Of a DNA stretch of 8,002 bases, positions 1-6,968 are shown one piece after another; position 1 is the first letter of the stretch; each line of letters begins with the position of its first letter. The translations under genes and the position numbers were made by a program. The DNA is from Paracoccaceae bacterium (GTDB taxonomy: Bacteria > Pseudomonadota > Alphaproteobacteria > Rhodobacterales > Rhodobacteraceae), in NCBI GenBank assembly GCA_030626365.1, contig DAOUPC010000119.1, forward strand, positions 1 to 8,002. Reading direction: 5' to 3'. Below the pieces are notes generated by a model, which saw nothing but the letters and a program-made list of their open reading frames with translations, made no database searches and was not told where the DNA came from.

Positions 1-2160
1 CATCATCACCTCGTGGTTGCCACGGCGCGACCCGTAGGAATTGAATTCGTTCTGGGGCACCTGACGTTCGCTCAGGTATTGCCCGGCCGGGGATTGGGCA
101 GCGAAAGAACCGGCGGGTGAAATGTGATCGGTGGTGATCATGTCGCCAAGCACTGCCAGAACGCGGGCGTTTTCGATGTTGGTGATGGTGCCCGCCTCTT
201 TTGACATGCCCTGAAAATAGGGCGGGTTCTGGATATAGGTCGATGCGGGCGGCCAGTCATAGGTCTGGGCGTCGGTGGTTTCGACCGCCTGCCATTTGTC
301 GTCGCCCTTGAACACATCTGCGTACTTTTCAAGGAACGCCGCGCGGGTGACGGTTTCCTGTACCAGATCGGCCACCTCTTTCGATGTGGGCCAGATGTCT
401 TTCAGATAGACGTCATTGCCGTCCCGGTCCTGTCCGATGGGGTCGCGGTCAATGTTGATGTCCATGGTCCCGGCCAGCGCATAGGCCACCACCAGCGGCG
501 GAGAGGCCAGATAGTTGGCCCGTACATCCGGTGAAATCCGCCCTTCAAAGTTTCGGTTGCCCGACAGGACAGAGGTGGCCCCAAGGTCACCTGTCGCGAT
601 TGCATCGCTTAGTTCGGGCTGGATCGGGCCGGAATTGCCGATGCAGGTGGTGCAGCCATAGCCAACCAGGTTGAACCCAAGCGCATCAAGATCCTTTTGC
701 AGATCTGCCGCCTCAAGATAGGCCGATACGACCTGACTGCCGGGGGCCAGCGATGTCTTGACCCACGGTTTGCGGTTCATGCCCAATGCGGCGGCCTTGC
801 GCGCCACAAGGCCCGCACCGATCATCACATAAGGGTTCGAAGTGTTGGTGCAGGAGGTAATGGAGGCGATCACAACCTTGCCGCTTTCCATGGTGTAATC
901 TTCGCCTTTGACCGGAACCTGCTTGCCCATGGGACGCTTGAACGTCTTTTCCATTTCATTGGCAAAGGCCGATTTGGCATCCGTAAGGGCGATATAATCC
1001 TGCGGACGTTTGGGGCCGGATATGGCCGGAACAATCGTGCCCATGTCCAGGTGCAGCGTATCGGTATAGACCGGTGCGTAATCCGCCCCGCGCCAGAAAC
1101 CGTTTTCCTTTGCATAGGCCTCGACCAGGGCAACGCGGTCTTCGTCGCGCCCGGTTTTGCGCAGATAGTTCAGGGTTTCGTCATCAATCGGGAAGAACCC
1201 GCAGGTGGCACCGTATTCGGGGGCCATGTTGGCGATGGTGGCGCGATCTGCCAGCGGCAGATGATCAAGCCCCGCGCCAAAGAATTCAACGAACTTGCCG
1301 ACAACGCCCTGTGCGCGCAGCAGCTCGACGACCTTCAGCACCAGATCGGTGCCGGTGGTGCCTGATGTCATCTCTCCGGTCAGCTCAAAACCGACGACCT
1401 CGGGGATCAGCATCGAAATCGGCTGGCCCAGCATGGCGGCCTCGGCCTCGATCCCGCCAACGCCCCAGCCCAGAACGGCCATGCCGTTGACCATGGTGGT
1501 GTGGCTGTCTGTGCCGACCAATGTGTCAGGATAGGCAACTTCGTCGCCGTTCTGGTCGGTGTCGGTCCATACGGTCTGGGCAAGATATTCCAGGTTCACC
1601 TGATGGCAGATGCCGGTGCCGGGTGGCACCACGCGAAAGTTGTTGAACGCGTTCTGGCCCCACTTGAGGAAGGTATAGCGTTCCATGTTGCGTTCGTATT
1701 CGCGTTCGACATTCTGATGAAAGGCGCGCGGCGTGCCGAAATTGTCGATCATCACCGAGTGGTCGATAACCAGGTCAACCGGGCTAAGCGGGTTGATCTG
1801 TTCGGCCCGCCCGCCCAGTGCCACAATGCCGTCACGCATGGCCGCAAGGTCAACCACGGCCGGAACGCCGGTGAAATCCTGCATCAGCACGCGGGCCGGA
1901 CGATAGGCAATCTCGCGCGGGTTCTTGCCGCCATTGGCACCCCATTCGGCGAACGCCCTGATGTCGTCCACATGCACGGTCTTGCCATCCTCAAAGCGCA
2001 GCATGTTTTCCAGCACCACCTTAAGCGCGGCGGGCAGAGCAGAGAAATCGCCCAGACCGGCATCGGTTGCGGCGGGGATCGAATAATAGGAAATGGTTTT
2101 ACCATTCACGCTAAGGGTTCTGCGTGTCTTGGCGGTGTCCTGTCCAACTGTGATGGGCAT
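1..2160 (-). CDS. acnA: Aconitate hydratase (aconitase A), partial, C-terminus missing
   Basis: Aconitase is a cytoplasmic [4Fe-4S] enzyme that isomerises citrate to isocitrate in the TCA cycle. The frame is open from ATG at 2160 to the left edge, giving 720 residues of a family that is usually about 890-930, so the C-terminal swivel domain is cut partway. The three cluster-ligand cysteines are visible: C437 in SITSCTNTSNP, and C503 and C506 in GYGCTTCIGNSG. Other family blocks are LENMLRFEDG near residue 50, GTDSHTTMVNGM in the first third, SGNRNFEGR shortly after C506, and GDMITTDHISPAGSF at the start of the C-terminal part. The start is supported by GAGAGAGG ending 6 nt before the ATG, and by an N-terminus (MPITVGQDTAKTRRTL) typical of alphaproteobacterial AcnA as I remember it. 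It is divergent from the DUF1223 gene. Identification is essentially certain. Confidence 0.97.
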   Translation of the reverse strand, partial: MPITVGQDTAKTRRTLSVNGKTISYYSIPAATDAGLGDFSALPAALKVVLENMLRFEDGKTVHVDDIRAFAEWGANGGKNPREIAYRPARVLMQDFTGVPAVVDLAAMRDGIVALGGRAEQINPLSPVDLVIDHSVMIDNFGTPRAFHQNVEREYERNMERYTFLKWGQNAFNNFRVVPPGTGICHQVNLEYLAQTVWTDTDQNGDEVAYPDTLVGTDSHTTMVNGMAVLGWGVGGIEAEAAMLGQPISMLIPEVVGFELTGEMTSGTTGTDLVLKVVELLRAQGVVGKFVEFFGAGLDHLPLADRATIANMAPEYGATCGFFPIDDETLNYLRKTGRDEDRVALVEAYAKENGFWRGADYAPVYTDTLHLDMGTIVPAISGPKRPQDYIALTDAKSAFANEMEKTFKRPMGKQVPVKGEDYTMESGKVVIASITSCTNTSNPYVMIGAGLVARKAAALGMNRKPWVKTSLAPGSQVVSAYLEAADLQKDLDALGFNLVGYGCTTCIGNSGPIQPELSDAIATGDLGATSVLSGNRNFEGRISPDVRANYLASPPLVVAYALAGTMDINIDRDPIGQDRDGNDVYLKDIWPTSKEVADLVQETVTRAAFLEKYADVFKGDDKWQAVETTDAQTYDWPPASTYIQNPPYFQGMSKEAGTITNIENARVLAVLGDMITTDHISPAGSFAAQSPAGQYLSERQVPQNEFNSYGSRRGNHEVMM

Positions 2161-2263
2161 CAGGGGCCTCTCTCTTTTGGCATGGTGGAAAATGGGGTTT
2201 GTTGGGTGTTGTTTGCCCCAGGAACGCGCGCCGTTCAATAGCGAATCCCAAAGGTTCGATGTT

Positions 2264-2292
2264 TTTGTATACCATTGTACACAATAGTTCAA
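2264..2292 (-). promoter_or_regulatory. Candidate sigma-70-type promoter of acnA
   Basis: On the minus strand TTGAAC (2292-2287) and TACAAA (2269-2264) are separated by 17 bp. Each matches the -35/-10 consensus at four of six positions. Transcription would begin near 2257 and leave a leader of about 95 nt before the acnA ATG. Alternative -10 hexamers (TATACA, TACAAT) lie in the same stretch, so the exact register is uncertain. An imperfect palindrome overlaps the spacer and the -10. Inferred from spacing and position only. Confidence 0.35.
2265..2284. repeat. Imperfect 20-bp palindrome, candidate operator at the acnA promoter
   Basis: TTGTATACCATTGTACACAA agrees with its own reverse complement at 16 of 20 positions, with outer arms TTGT/ACAA fully symmetric. 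TTGT...ACAA dyads are a common shape for GntR-type and similar dimeric repressor sites. The assignment to any regulator family is inference. It overlaps the proposed acnA -10 and spacer and lies in the region shared with the divergent DUF1223 gene. Confidence 0.4.
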
Positions 2293-2377
2293 GGCAGCGA
2301 CCCACACACAACAGTTACCGGGTTTTCTGGATGTTTCAAGAAACCTTGATTGGTTATTTCAGGCGCGGGGCGATAGA

Positions 2378-2393
2378 CCGGTGACGTTACCGG
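2378..2393. repeat. 16-bp near-palindrome upstream of the DUF1223 gene
   Basis: CCGGTGACGTTACCGG is self-complementary except for one mismatched pair (G at 2383, T at 2388), giving CCGGT-n-ACGT-n-ACCGG. It ends 40 nt before the ATG of the DUF1223 gene, in the leader or core promoter area. It could be an operator or an RNA hairpin in the 5' leader. No run of T follows, so it does not look like a terminator. Confidence 0.4.
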
Positions 2394-2433
2394 ACCTGAC
2401 CCACATGCCTGCGCCAAAAGAAAGCCCGCGTTG

Positions 2434-3168
2434 ATGAAATTTGTTACTGCCGCCCTTGCGATTATGTGCGCGTTTGCGACCCTGCCCCAGCGTGCCGGGG
2501 CCGAACCGGTTGTGGTGGTTGAACTGTTTACCTCGCAGGGGTGTTCATCCTGCCCCCCGGCGGATGCGCTGATGGTCAAGCTGGCCAGGCGGGCGGATGT
2601 AATCGGCTTGGCGCTGCATGTGGATTACTGGGACTATATCGGCTGGAAGGATGAATTCGCAAATCCGGGTCATACGCTGCGCCAAAAGGGCTATGCCCAT
2701 GCGGCGCGGCGCAAGATGGTCTATACCCCACAGATGATCGTCAACGGGCAGGATGACGTGGTTGGCGTACATGCGATGGAACTGGCTGACCTGATTGCCA
2801 AACACAAGCGCGTGCCACCGACAGTCAGTGTGCAGGTCACGCGCACGGGCGGGGCGGTGGTTGTTCGGATGCAGGCCATCGGTGATGGAGCGGCGAATTT
2901 GGGGCCAGATTCGGGGTCATATTTGGGGCCGTATGACGTGCATCTGGTGCGCTTTACCCCAATGCAGCGCGCCCAGATCACCCGTGGTGAACTGGCCGGA
3001 CGTGATTTTGAGTATGCCAATACGGTTGATGGCTGGACCGTTATTGGCCAGTGGGACGGGCAGGCACCGACCACGCTAAAGGTTGATATCGACGGGGATC
3101 GTCCGGCCGTGGTACTGGTTCAGCGGTCCGGGTTCGGGGCTATTGTGGCGGCGGCGCGGGCTGATTAG
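2434..3168 (+). CDS. Secreted DUF1223 family protein, thioredoxin-fold-like with CSSC motif
   Basis: 244 residues. Residues 1-23 form a signal peptide (Lys2, a hydrophobic stretch, likely cleavage after AGA), so the protein should be periplasmic. The mature part begins with EPVVVVELFTSQGCSSCPPAD, the DUF1223 hallmark, with C37-x2-C40 in the position of a thioredoxin active site. HVDYWDYIGWKD (62-73) and VYTPQMIVNG (96-105) are two more family blocks, the Pro of TPQ matching a thioredoxin cis-Pro. Function in this family is not established; a redox role is inferred from CxxC. I chose ATG at 2434. An in-frame TTG directly before it (2431) would add one residue. The ribosome binding site is weak (an A/G-rich GAAAG about 9 nt upstream). 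The gene is divergent from acnA, and its last 29 nt overlap the convergent acyltransferase gene. A 10-bp direct repeat within it (2897-2906, 2921-2930) encodes two LGP tripeptides. Confidence 0.9.
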   Translation: MKFVTAALAIMCAFATLPQRAGAEPVVVVELFTSQGCSSCPPADALMVKLARRADVIGLALHVDYWDYIGWKDEFANPGHTLRQKGYAHAARRKMVYTPQMIVNGQDDVVGVHAMELADLIAKHKRVPPTVSVQVTRTGGAVVVRMQAIGDGAANLGPDSGSYLGPYDVHLVRFTPMQRAQITRGELAGRDFEYANTVDGWTVIGQWDGQAPTTLKVDIDGDRPAVVLVQRSGFGAIVAAARAD

Positions 3169-4087
3169 GCTCGTCACCCGGTTGCAGGCCCAGATGCAGC
3201 CAGGGTTTCCAGCGCCGGTGAATCCAGAACCATTGATCCATATTATCGCGGATCAGCGCCTCTAGGCCGTCATTGATTGACTGGGTCATGGTTACGGGGT
3301 CGCAATGGGGGATCGGGTCAAGCATCACGATCTCAAAATCCAGACCATTTGGCTGGCGAATGGAATAGACCGGGATCATCACCGCATCGTATTTCAGGGC
3401 CAGTTCGGCGGGGACTGTGGCGGTCACGGCGGGTTGGCCGAAAAAGGTCAGTTCCTTGCCGCCATGGGCGTGCAGATCACCGACAATGGCAATGATCCCG
3501 CCCTGCTTAAGGTGGCGCACCATCTGCACCATGCCGCGCCGGCCCTGTTCAAACATTGGCGTGCCTATGGCCGAAATGGTGCGCAGATAATGGGTGTTGA
3601 AATAGGGGTTCGCCATACGTCGGTATAGCGCGCCCATCCCGTATCCGCGCCCGATCAGGTTGGCACGGGCCGCGTCATAATTGCCGAAATGCCCGGTCAT
3701 CAGGATCACCGGACGGCCCTTGGCGTGGGCCTGTTCCAACGCCTTCAGCCCTGGCCCGGTGATGGGCGCGGCGTGGGCGCGTTTCAGAAACTGCCGCCCG
3801 GCGTACAGTTCGATCAGGGTGCGCCCGGCATTGTTGGGCACGGCCCGGCACAGGCGTTTGATTTCGGCCTCGGGCAGGTCGGGACAGGTCAGTTTCAGGT
3901 TCGCACGTACGCGTTTGTCGAACCCCGCCAAGGGGGCCATCACCCGTGACACCAGCCAACCCATCGCCGGGACCCGCCAGCGATAGGGCACAAAACCCAC
4001 CAGCCCGATCAGGCCGCGCAGAAACAGGTTGCCGGCGAAATACCCGGCGCGGGTGGTGGCGGATAACTGGCTGGGATCGGCGGGCAT
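3140..4087 (-). CDS. LpxL/HtrB-type lysophospholipid or lipid A acyltransferase
   Basis: 315 residues from ATG at 4087. Members of this family transfer acyl chains, usually from acyl-ACP, onto lipid A precursors at the inner membrane. The catalytic H-x4-D is present as GHFGNYD (His133, Asp138), followed by FFGQPAVTATVPAELALKYDA with the usual small/hydrophobic pattern, and near the C-terminus by MDQWFWIHRRWKP, a strong family signature. The N-terminal segment (about residues 14-57) is hydrophobic and likely membrane-embedded or associated. Length fits the family (about 290-320). An in-frame ATG at 4132 would add 15 residues but overlap the upstream transporter gene by 32 nt. The 4087 start lies 13 nt after that gene's stop. 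Neither start has a convincing Shine-Dalgarno, so the choice rests on operon geometry. Likely co-transcribed with the EamA gene. Exact acceptor (lipid A versus another lipid) cannot be read from the sequence. The Pro-rich tail (PAPPPQ) lies in the overlap with the DUF1223 gene. Confidence 0.9.
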   Translation of the reverse strand: MPADPSQLSATTRAGYFAGNLFLRGLIGLVGFVPYRWRVPAMGWLVSRVMAPLAGFDKRVRANLKLTCPDLPEAEIKRLCRAVPNNAGRTLIELYAGRQFLKRAHAAPITGPGLKALEQAHAKGRPVILMTGHFGNYDAARANLIGRGYGMGALYRRMANPYFNTHYLRTISAIGTPMFEQGRRGMVQMVRHLKQGGIIAIVGDLHAHGGKELTFFGQPAVTATVPAELALKYDAVMIPVYSIRQPNGLDFEIVMLDPIPHCDPVTMTQSINDGLEALIRDNMDQWFWIHRRWKPWLHLGLQPGDEPNQPAPPPQ

Positions 4088-4100
4088 CAGGGAACCGGGG

Positions 4101-4970
4101 TTACTGGCGATAGGTTTCGCGGTGCCAGACATACAGACCCGCCCCGGCGATCACAAGCGCGCCAAGCAATGTCCAGCGGTCGGGGATTTCGTCGAACAAC
4201 ACGGCCCCCCAAAGGGTGGCAAATATCAGCCCGGTATAGGAATAGGGGGCCAGCATTGCCGCCTCTCCGCTACTGAAAGAGCGGATGATGAACAACTGAC
4301 CCAGCGTGCCAAAAACCGCAGCAATGGCCATCAGCATCCAACTGGTGGCATCCGGGGGAACCCAGGCAAAGGGCACAGCCAGGCTAAGCAGGATGGTGCC
4401 CACCAGCCCGGTATAAAACAGCGAGGTCCAGACATCCTCGTCCGGGCCAACGCGCCTTGTCAGCAGGGCATAGGCCGAATAGCAGACCGCAGCCGCCAGC
4501 GGCAGCAGGGCATAGACCGAGAAAACGCCGCTGCCGGGCTGGATGACAATCATCGCGCCAATCATGGCGATGGCAATGCCGGTAATGCGGCGCGGGCCCA
4601 GCGGTTCGCCCAGAAACAGGGCCGCCCCAAGGGTGATCATAACCGGATTGACGGCCATCAGGGCGGCGGCATCTCCAAGCGGAATCAGGCTGATGCCGGT
4701 AAAGAAAAACCCGGTGGCCCCCATCAAAAGGAGCGAACGCAGGAATTGCAGCCTTGGGTATTGTGTGCGCACAACCCGGCGCAGGCGCGGGGCGATCAGG
4801 ATCACCACCAACAGCATCTGCCCCGCATAGCGCGCCCAAAGCGTTGGCAATACGCCAATCCGCGGGGCCAGCGCCTTGACGGTGGCGTCCATCAGCGTGA
4901 AACACAATATCCCCAGGATCATCATTATGATGGCCTGGTTCCGGCTGGTTTGCGATTGGGCGTGCGTCAT
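4101..4970 (-). CDS. EamA/DMT superfamily membrane transporter
   Basis: 289 residues with about ten hydrophobic segments, arranged as two EamA repeats (roughly residues 12-145 and 152-283). Each repeat ends with the family pattern of a helix, a conserved Glu-Pro or Glu-x-Pro turn, and a Gly-rich helix: ALFLGEPLGPRRITGIAIAM in the first, VLFDEIPDRWTLLGALVIAG in the second. DMT proteins export or import small metabolites across the inner membrane. The substrate cannot be predicted here, although alphaproteobacterial relatives are annotated variously as amino-acid exporters or S-adenosylmethionine transporters. The start is the first ATG in frame, with only a weak AGG before it. The 143 bp upstream, up to the fliG-like stop, contain no clear promoter, so read-through from that gene is possible. 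The acyltransferase gene follows directly and probably shares the transcript. Confidence 0.9.
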   Translation of the reverse strand: MTHAQSQTSRNQAIIMMILGILCFTLMDATVKALAPRIGVLPTLWARYAGQMLLVVILIAPRLRRVVRTQYPRLQFLRSLLLMGATGFFFTGISLIPLGDAAALMAVNPVMITLGAALFLGEPLGPRRITGIAIAMIGAMIVIQPGSGVFSVYALLPLAAAVCYSAYALLTRRVGPDEDVWTSLFYTGLVGTILLSLAVPFAWVPPDATSWMLMAIAAVFGTLGQLFIIRSFSSGEAAMLAPYSYTGLIFATLWGAVLFDEIPDRWTLLGALVIAGAGLYVWHRETYRQ

Positions 4971-5113
4971 GGGCCTGGATCAGTGGCGGGTTGTGGCGCC
5001 CGGGGCCAGAGCGGCCCGAAAGACGGCATTGCGGATGTCCCGCAGTTGATAGGGGTGTTTGCAACATGTGTCCATTCCCCGTGCTGGTCCGGGTGCCGCC
5101 CATCCACCCAGTA

Positions 5114-6214
5114 TTAACCGTCCTCCTCATCCGGGACGACCAGGGTCAGTTCCCCGGCCTGCGCCAACTCTCGGATGGCCGCAACGATCGTATTCATCGC
5201 CGTCTCGCCGTCGGCGGTTTTGACGGCCCCCTTTTCCTGAATCTCTTCGCGCAGGTTATCCGCCATGCGGGTGGACATGTTGGACAGCAGATGTTCGCCC
5301 GCAACCGCCAGATCGCCTTTGGTGGCCGTGGCGGCGGCAAGTGCGGTAAGCAGATCGCCGGGGTCGGCAACCCGGATCACCTTTGGCACGTCGCGCGCGG
5401 CCAGCCGGGCCGGGATATGCGCGAAGGTAAAGATCGCCTTGCGAACCGAACTGGCAAAATCGGCATCCGTTTCGTCCAGCCCGGTCAAAACATCGTCACG
5501 GGTCAGTGCCGCAGACTGGTTCAGGATCGCCCCAACCCGTTCGTCGGGCCCGTCATCAAAGGCCAGGATCGGGCGCTGATCCAGTTGACTGGCCAGCGAC
5601 AGCCCGATCCGGTCAACCGCTTCGGGGGTGACATTGCCGGTCTGACTGATGGCAAAGGTGATGCGCCGGGCCAGCGGGCCGGGCAACTGGCCCAGCAACT
5701 CGGCCGCCTTGCTCACGCCCAGTTTGGACAGCAGGATGGCGGCCACTTCGGTGCTTTCGGCCGAGATCATTGTTACCAGTTCACCCGTCGCCAGGGCGCG
5801 CAGCCGGACCCAGGGGTCCCCCGCCTGCCGCACACCGGCCTCTTTGCGCAGGCGGGCGGCGGTTTGCGGGCTGATCTTGCCATCCATCGCCATCAGCGCC
5901 CCGGCCAACCCGTTGGGAAAGGACAGGCCGATACCATCCAGCGCATCAGCGAATTCATGCACGACCGAGGCCAGCGTCACCCGGTCCACCAGTCCCATCC
6001 GGCCCATCCGTTCCGTCAGCCTGGCCTGCAGATCCTCTGGCAGGTCCTCAATCGGCAGATCGGCCCCCTCGTTCAGTAGCACCCGCACGACGATGGCGGC
6101 CTTGGCCGTTGTATCAAGGGCTTTGGGGACCGGTGTTGCCCCCGCCCCCTGGTCCGGGTTCGCAATGTGTGCGCCTGGCGATGGCAATCGTGCCAATGCC
6201 CTGTCTTCCTGCAT
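5114..6214 (-). CDS. Divergent FliG-like flagellar motor switch protein
   Basis: 366 residues, cytoplasmic, no signal or membrane segment. FliG is the rotor protein that contacts the stator and FliM. The C-terminal third is recognisable: NMSTRMADNLREEI (312-325) matches the conserved NMS.RAA..L..D block, followed by a KGAVK turn and a final amphipathic helix with REL...GELTL. The middle domain aligns in pattern with the FliG armadillo repeats (about 134-212), but the FliM-contacting EHPQ motif reads ESTE (153-156). The Gly-Gly hinge region reads DGPDE (221-225), and the usually charged torque helix region (273-284, ARDVPKVIRVAD) is followed by ALAAA instead of ALKGA. Length exceeds the usual 330-340 because of a roughly 30-residue Pro/Ala-rich N-terminal extension. 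Start ATG at 6214 has a modest GGCAGGG upstream. Neighbours are a TPR gene and a transporter, not flagellar genes. It may be the functional FliG of a divergent flagellum or a paralogue with another role. Homology is fairly sure; function is not. Confidence 0.75.
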   Translation of the reverse strand: MQEDRALARLPSPGAHIANPDQGAGATPVPKALDTTAKAAIVVRVLLNEGADLPIEDLPEDLQARLTERMGRMGLVDRVTLASVVHEFADALDGIGLSFPNGLAGALMAMDGKISPQTAARLRKEAGVRQAGDPWVRLRALATGELVTMISAESTEVAAILLSKLGVSKAAELLGQLPGPLARRITFAISQTGNVTPEAVDRIGLSLASQLDQRPILAFDDGPDERVGAILNQSAALTRDDVLTGLDETDADFASSVRKAIFTFAHIPARLAARDVPKVIRVADPGDLLTALAAATATKGDLAVAGEHLLSNMSTRMADNLREEIQEKGAVKTADGETAMNTIVAAIRELAQAGELTLVVPDEEDG

Positions 6215-6232
6215 CTGTCTGCCCTGCCTTCA

Positions 6233-6256
6233 TGAAACCCCAACCGAGAGGTTTCA
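6233..6256. repeat. 7-bp inverted repeat between the TPR gene and the fliG-like gene
   Basis: TGAAACC (6233-6239) and GGTTTCA (6250-6256) are exact reverse complements around a 10-nt loop. The repeat lies 18 nt upstream of the fliG-like ATG and 37 nt past the TPR stop, both on the minus strand. No T-run follows on that strand, so an intrinsic terminator is unlikely; an operator or leader hairpin is possible. Confidence 0.3.
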
Positions 6257-6293
6257 CGACTTTAGTCCGGTAAGGGTAAACAATGCCTGAAGG

Positions 6294-6848
6294 TCAGTAA
6301 TTATATGTCTGTCCGGTGCTGATCGCCTTGTGCAGCGATACCTCGGCCCAGGTTCCGGTCCCGCCGCGCGCCCTGATTTCCTGCAACTGGATAATCGCCT
6401 CGTCGATCCGGCCCTGGGCAACCAGACCCTGCCCCATATAGGACCGGGCCAGGATATTGTCGGGATTACGGGTCAGCGCGTGAATGTAATAGGCCCGCGC
6501 CAGATCGCCCTTGCCCATTTTGCGGCTGGTAAAGCCCCAGTAGGTCAGGACCAGATCGTCATTCTGATCTTTCATCAGGCGCAGCACCCCCTGGGCGTCC
6601 CCGGGGCGCCCGGCATAGGCCAGTTCACGCACCGCACCCATCAGCGTATCCTGATCCAGCTGTGATTTTTTCGGATTGACGCAGGCCTTGGTCTTGGCAT
6701 CCCAGACCTTTACACCCTTGCAGGTTTTGGTGGTGTTGGTGGAGGCGGGCGGATTGGTCCAGGTGGTGCCACCGGTGCCGGTGCCGTTGCCACCAGCGGC
6801 AAAGGCAAAACCGGGCAGGATCATCAGCAAAAGCAGGATAATGCGCAT
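6294..6848 (-). CDS. Secreted tetratricopeptide-repeat protein with N-terminal Cys motif
   Basis: 184 residues. Residues 1-18 are a clear signal peptide (MRIILLLLMILPGFAFA, cleaved near Ala17/Ala18), so the protein is exported. A Gly/Thr/Asn-rich linker (19-41) follows, then a small Cys module, C43-x5-W49-D50-x5-C56-V57, then helices typical of tetratricopeptide repeats at about 65-97, 100-131 and 132-165 (for example DLARAYYIHALTRNPDN and RSYMGQGLVAQGRIDEAI). TPRs usually act as protein-binding scaffolds; no catalytic motif is present. The start is well supported by GGAGAG immediately upstream, with the core GGAG 6 nt from the ATG. Downstream on the same strand is the fliG-like gene, 79 nt away. 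Upstream is a 53-residue secreted peptide carrying the same Cys spacing. Function is unknown; a periplasmic or envelope assembly role is only a guess. Confidence 0.88.
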   Translation of the reverse strand: MRIILLLLMILPGFAFAAGGNGTGTGGTTWTNPPASTNTTKTCKGVKVWDAKTKACVNPKKSQLDQDTLMGAVRELAYAGRPGDAQGVLRLMKDQNDDLVLTYWGFTSRKMGKGDLARAYYIHALTRNPDNILARSYMGQGLVAQGRIDEAIIQLQEIRARGGTGTWAEVSLHKAISTGQTYNY

Positions 6849-6881
6849 GGGGCTCTCCGAAAATACGGGATCAAAAGGCCA

Positions 6882-6909
6882 ATAATGCCGTACTGGCGCA
6901 AATAGGCAA
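6882..6909 (-). promoter_or_regulatory. Candidate promoter of the TPR gene
   Basis: On the minus strand TTGCCT (6909-6904) and CATTAT (6887-6882) are 16 bp apart, each matching four of six consensus bases. Transcription would start near 6875, about 27 nt before the TPR ATG. This would let the TPR gene be expressed separately from the small gene upstream. Weak evidence, from spacing only. Confidence 0.25.
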
Positions 6910-6968
6910 CCCGCCGCCCGATTTGCCCCCGTTTCCCGATGCCTGAGCCGGTCGGACGGGTCCAGACC

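Noticed and set aside
2222..2236. GAACG-loop-CGTTC hairpin in the acnA leader
   Set aside because: A 5-bp stem without further structure is expected by chance, and no riboswitch or iron-responsive-like features surround it.
697..2241. Long open frames on the plus strand (697-1365 and 1501-2241)
   Set aside because: They lie antisense to acnA, have no recognisable domain, and arise from the codon bias of a GC-rich gene on the other strand.
2336..2349. TCAAG-AAAC-CTTGA small hairpin upstream of the DUF1223 gene
   Set aside because: The stem is short and AT-containing with no flanking terminator or operator context; weaker than the neighbouring 16-bp near-palindrome.
5003..5017. GGGCC-loop-GGCCC hairpin downstream of the fliG-like stop as a terminator
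   Set aside because: The stem is only 5 bp and no T-run follows on the minus strand, so it cannot be told from chance in GC-rich DNA.
4029..6079. Two 362-codon open frames on the plus strand (4029-5117 and 4991-6079)
   Set aside because: They are antisense to the transporter and fliG-like genes, rich in Gly, Gln, Arg and His in the manner of antisense frames, and lack any family motif. The minus-strand frames carry clear family signatures.
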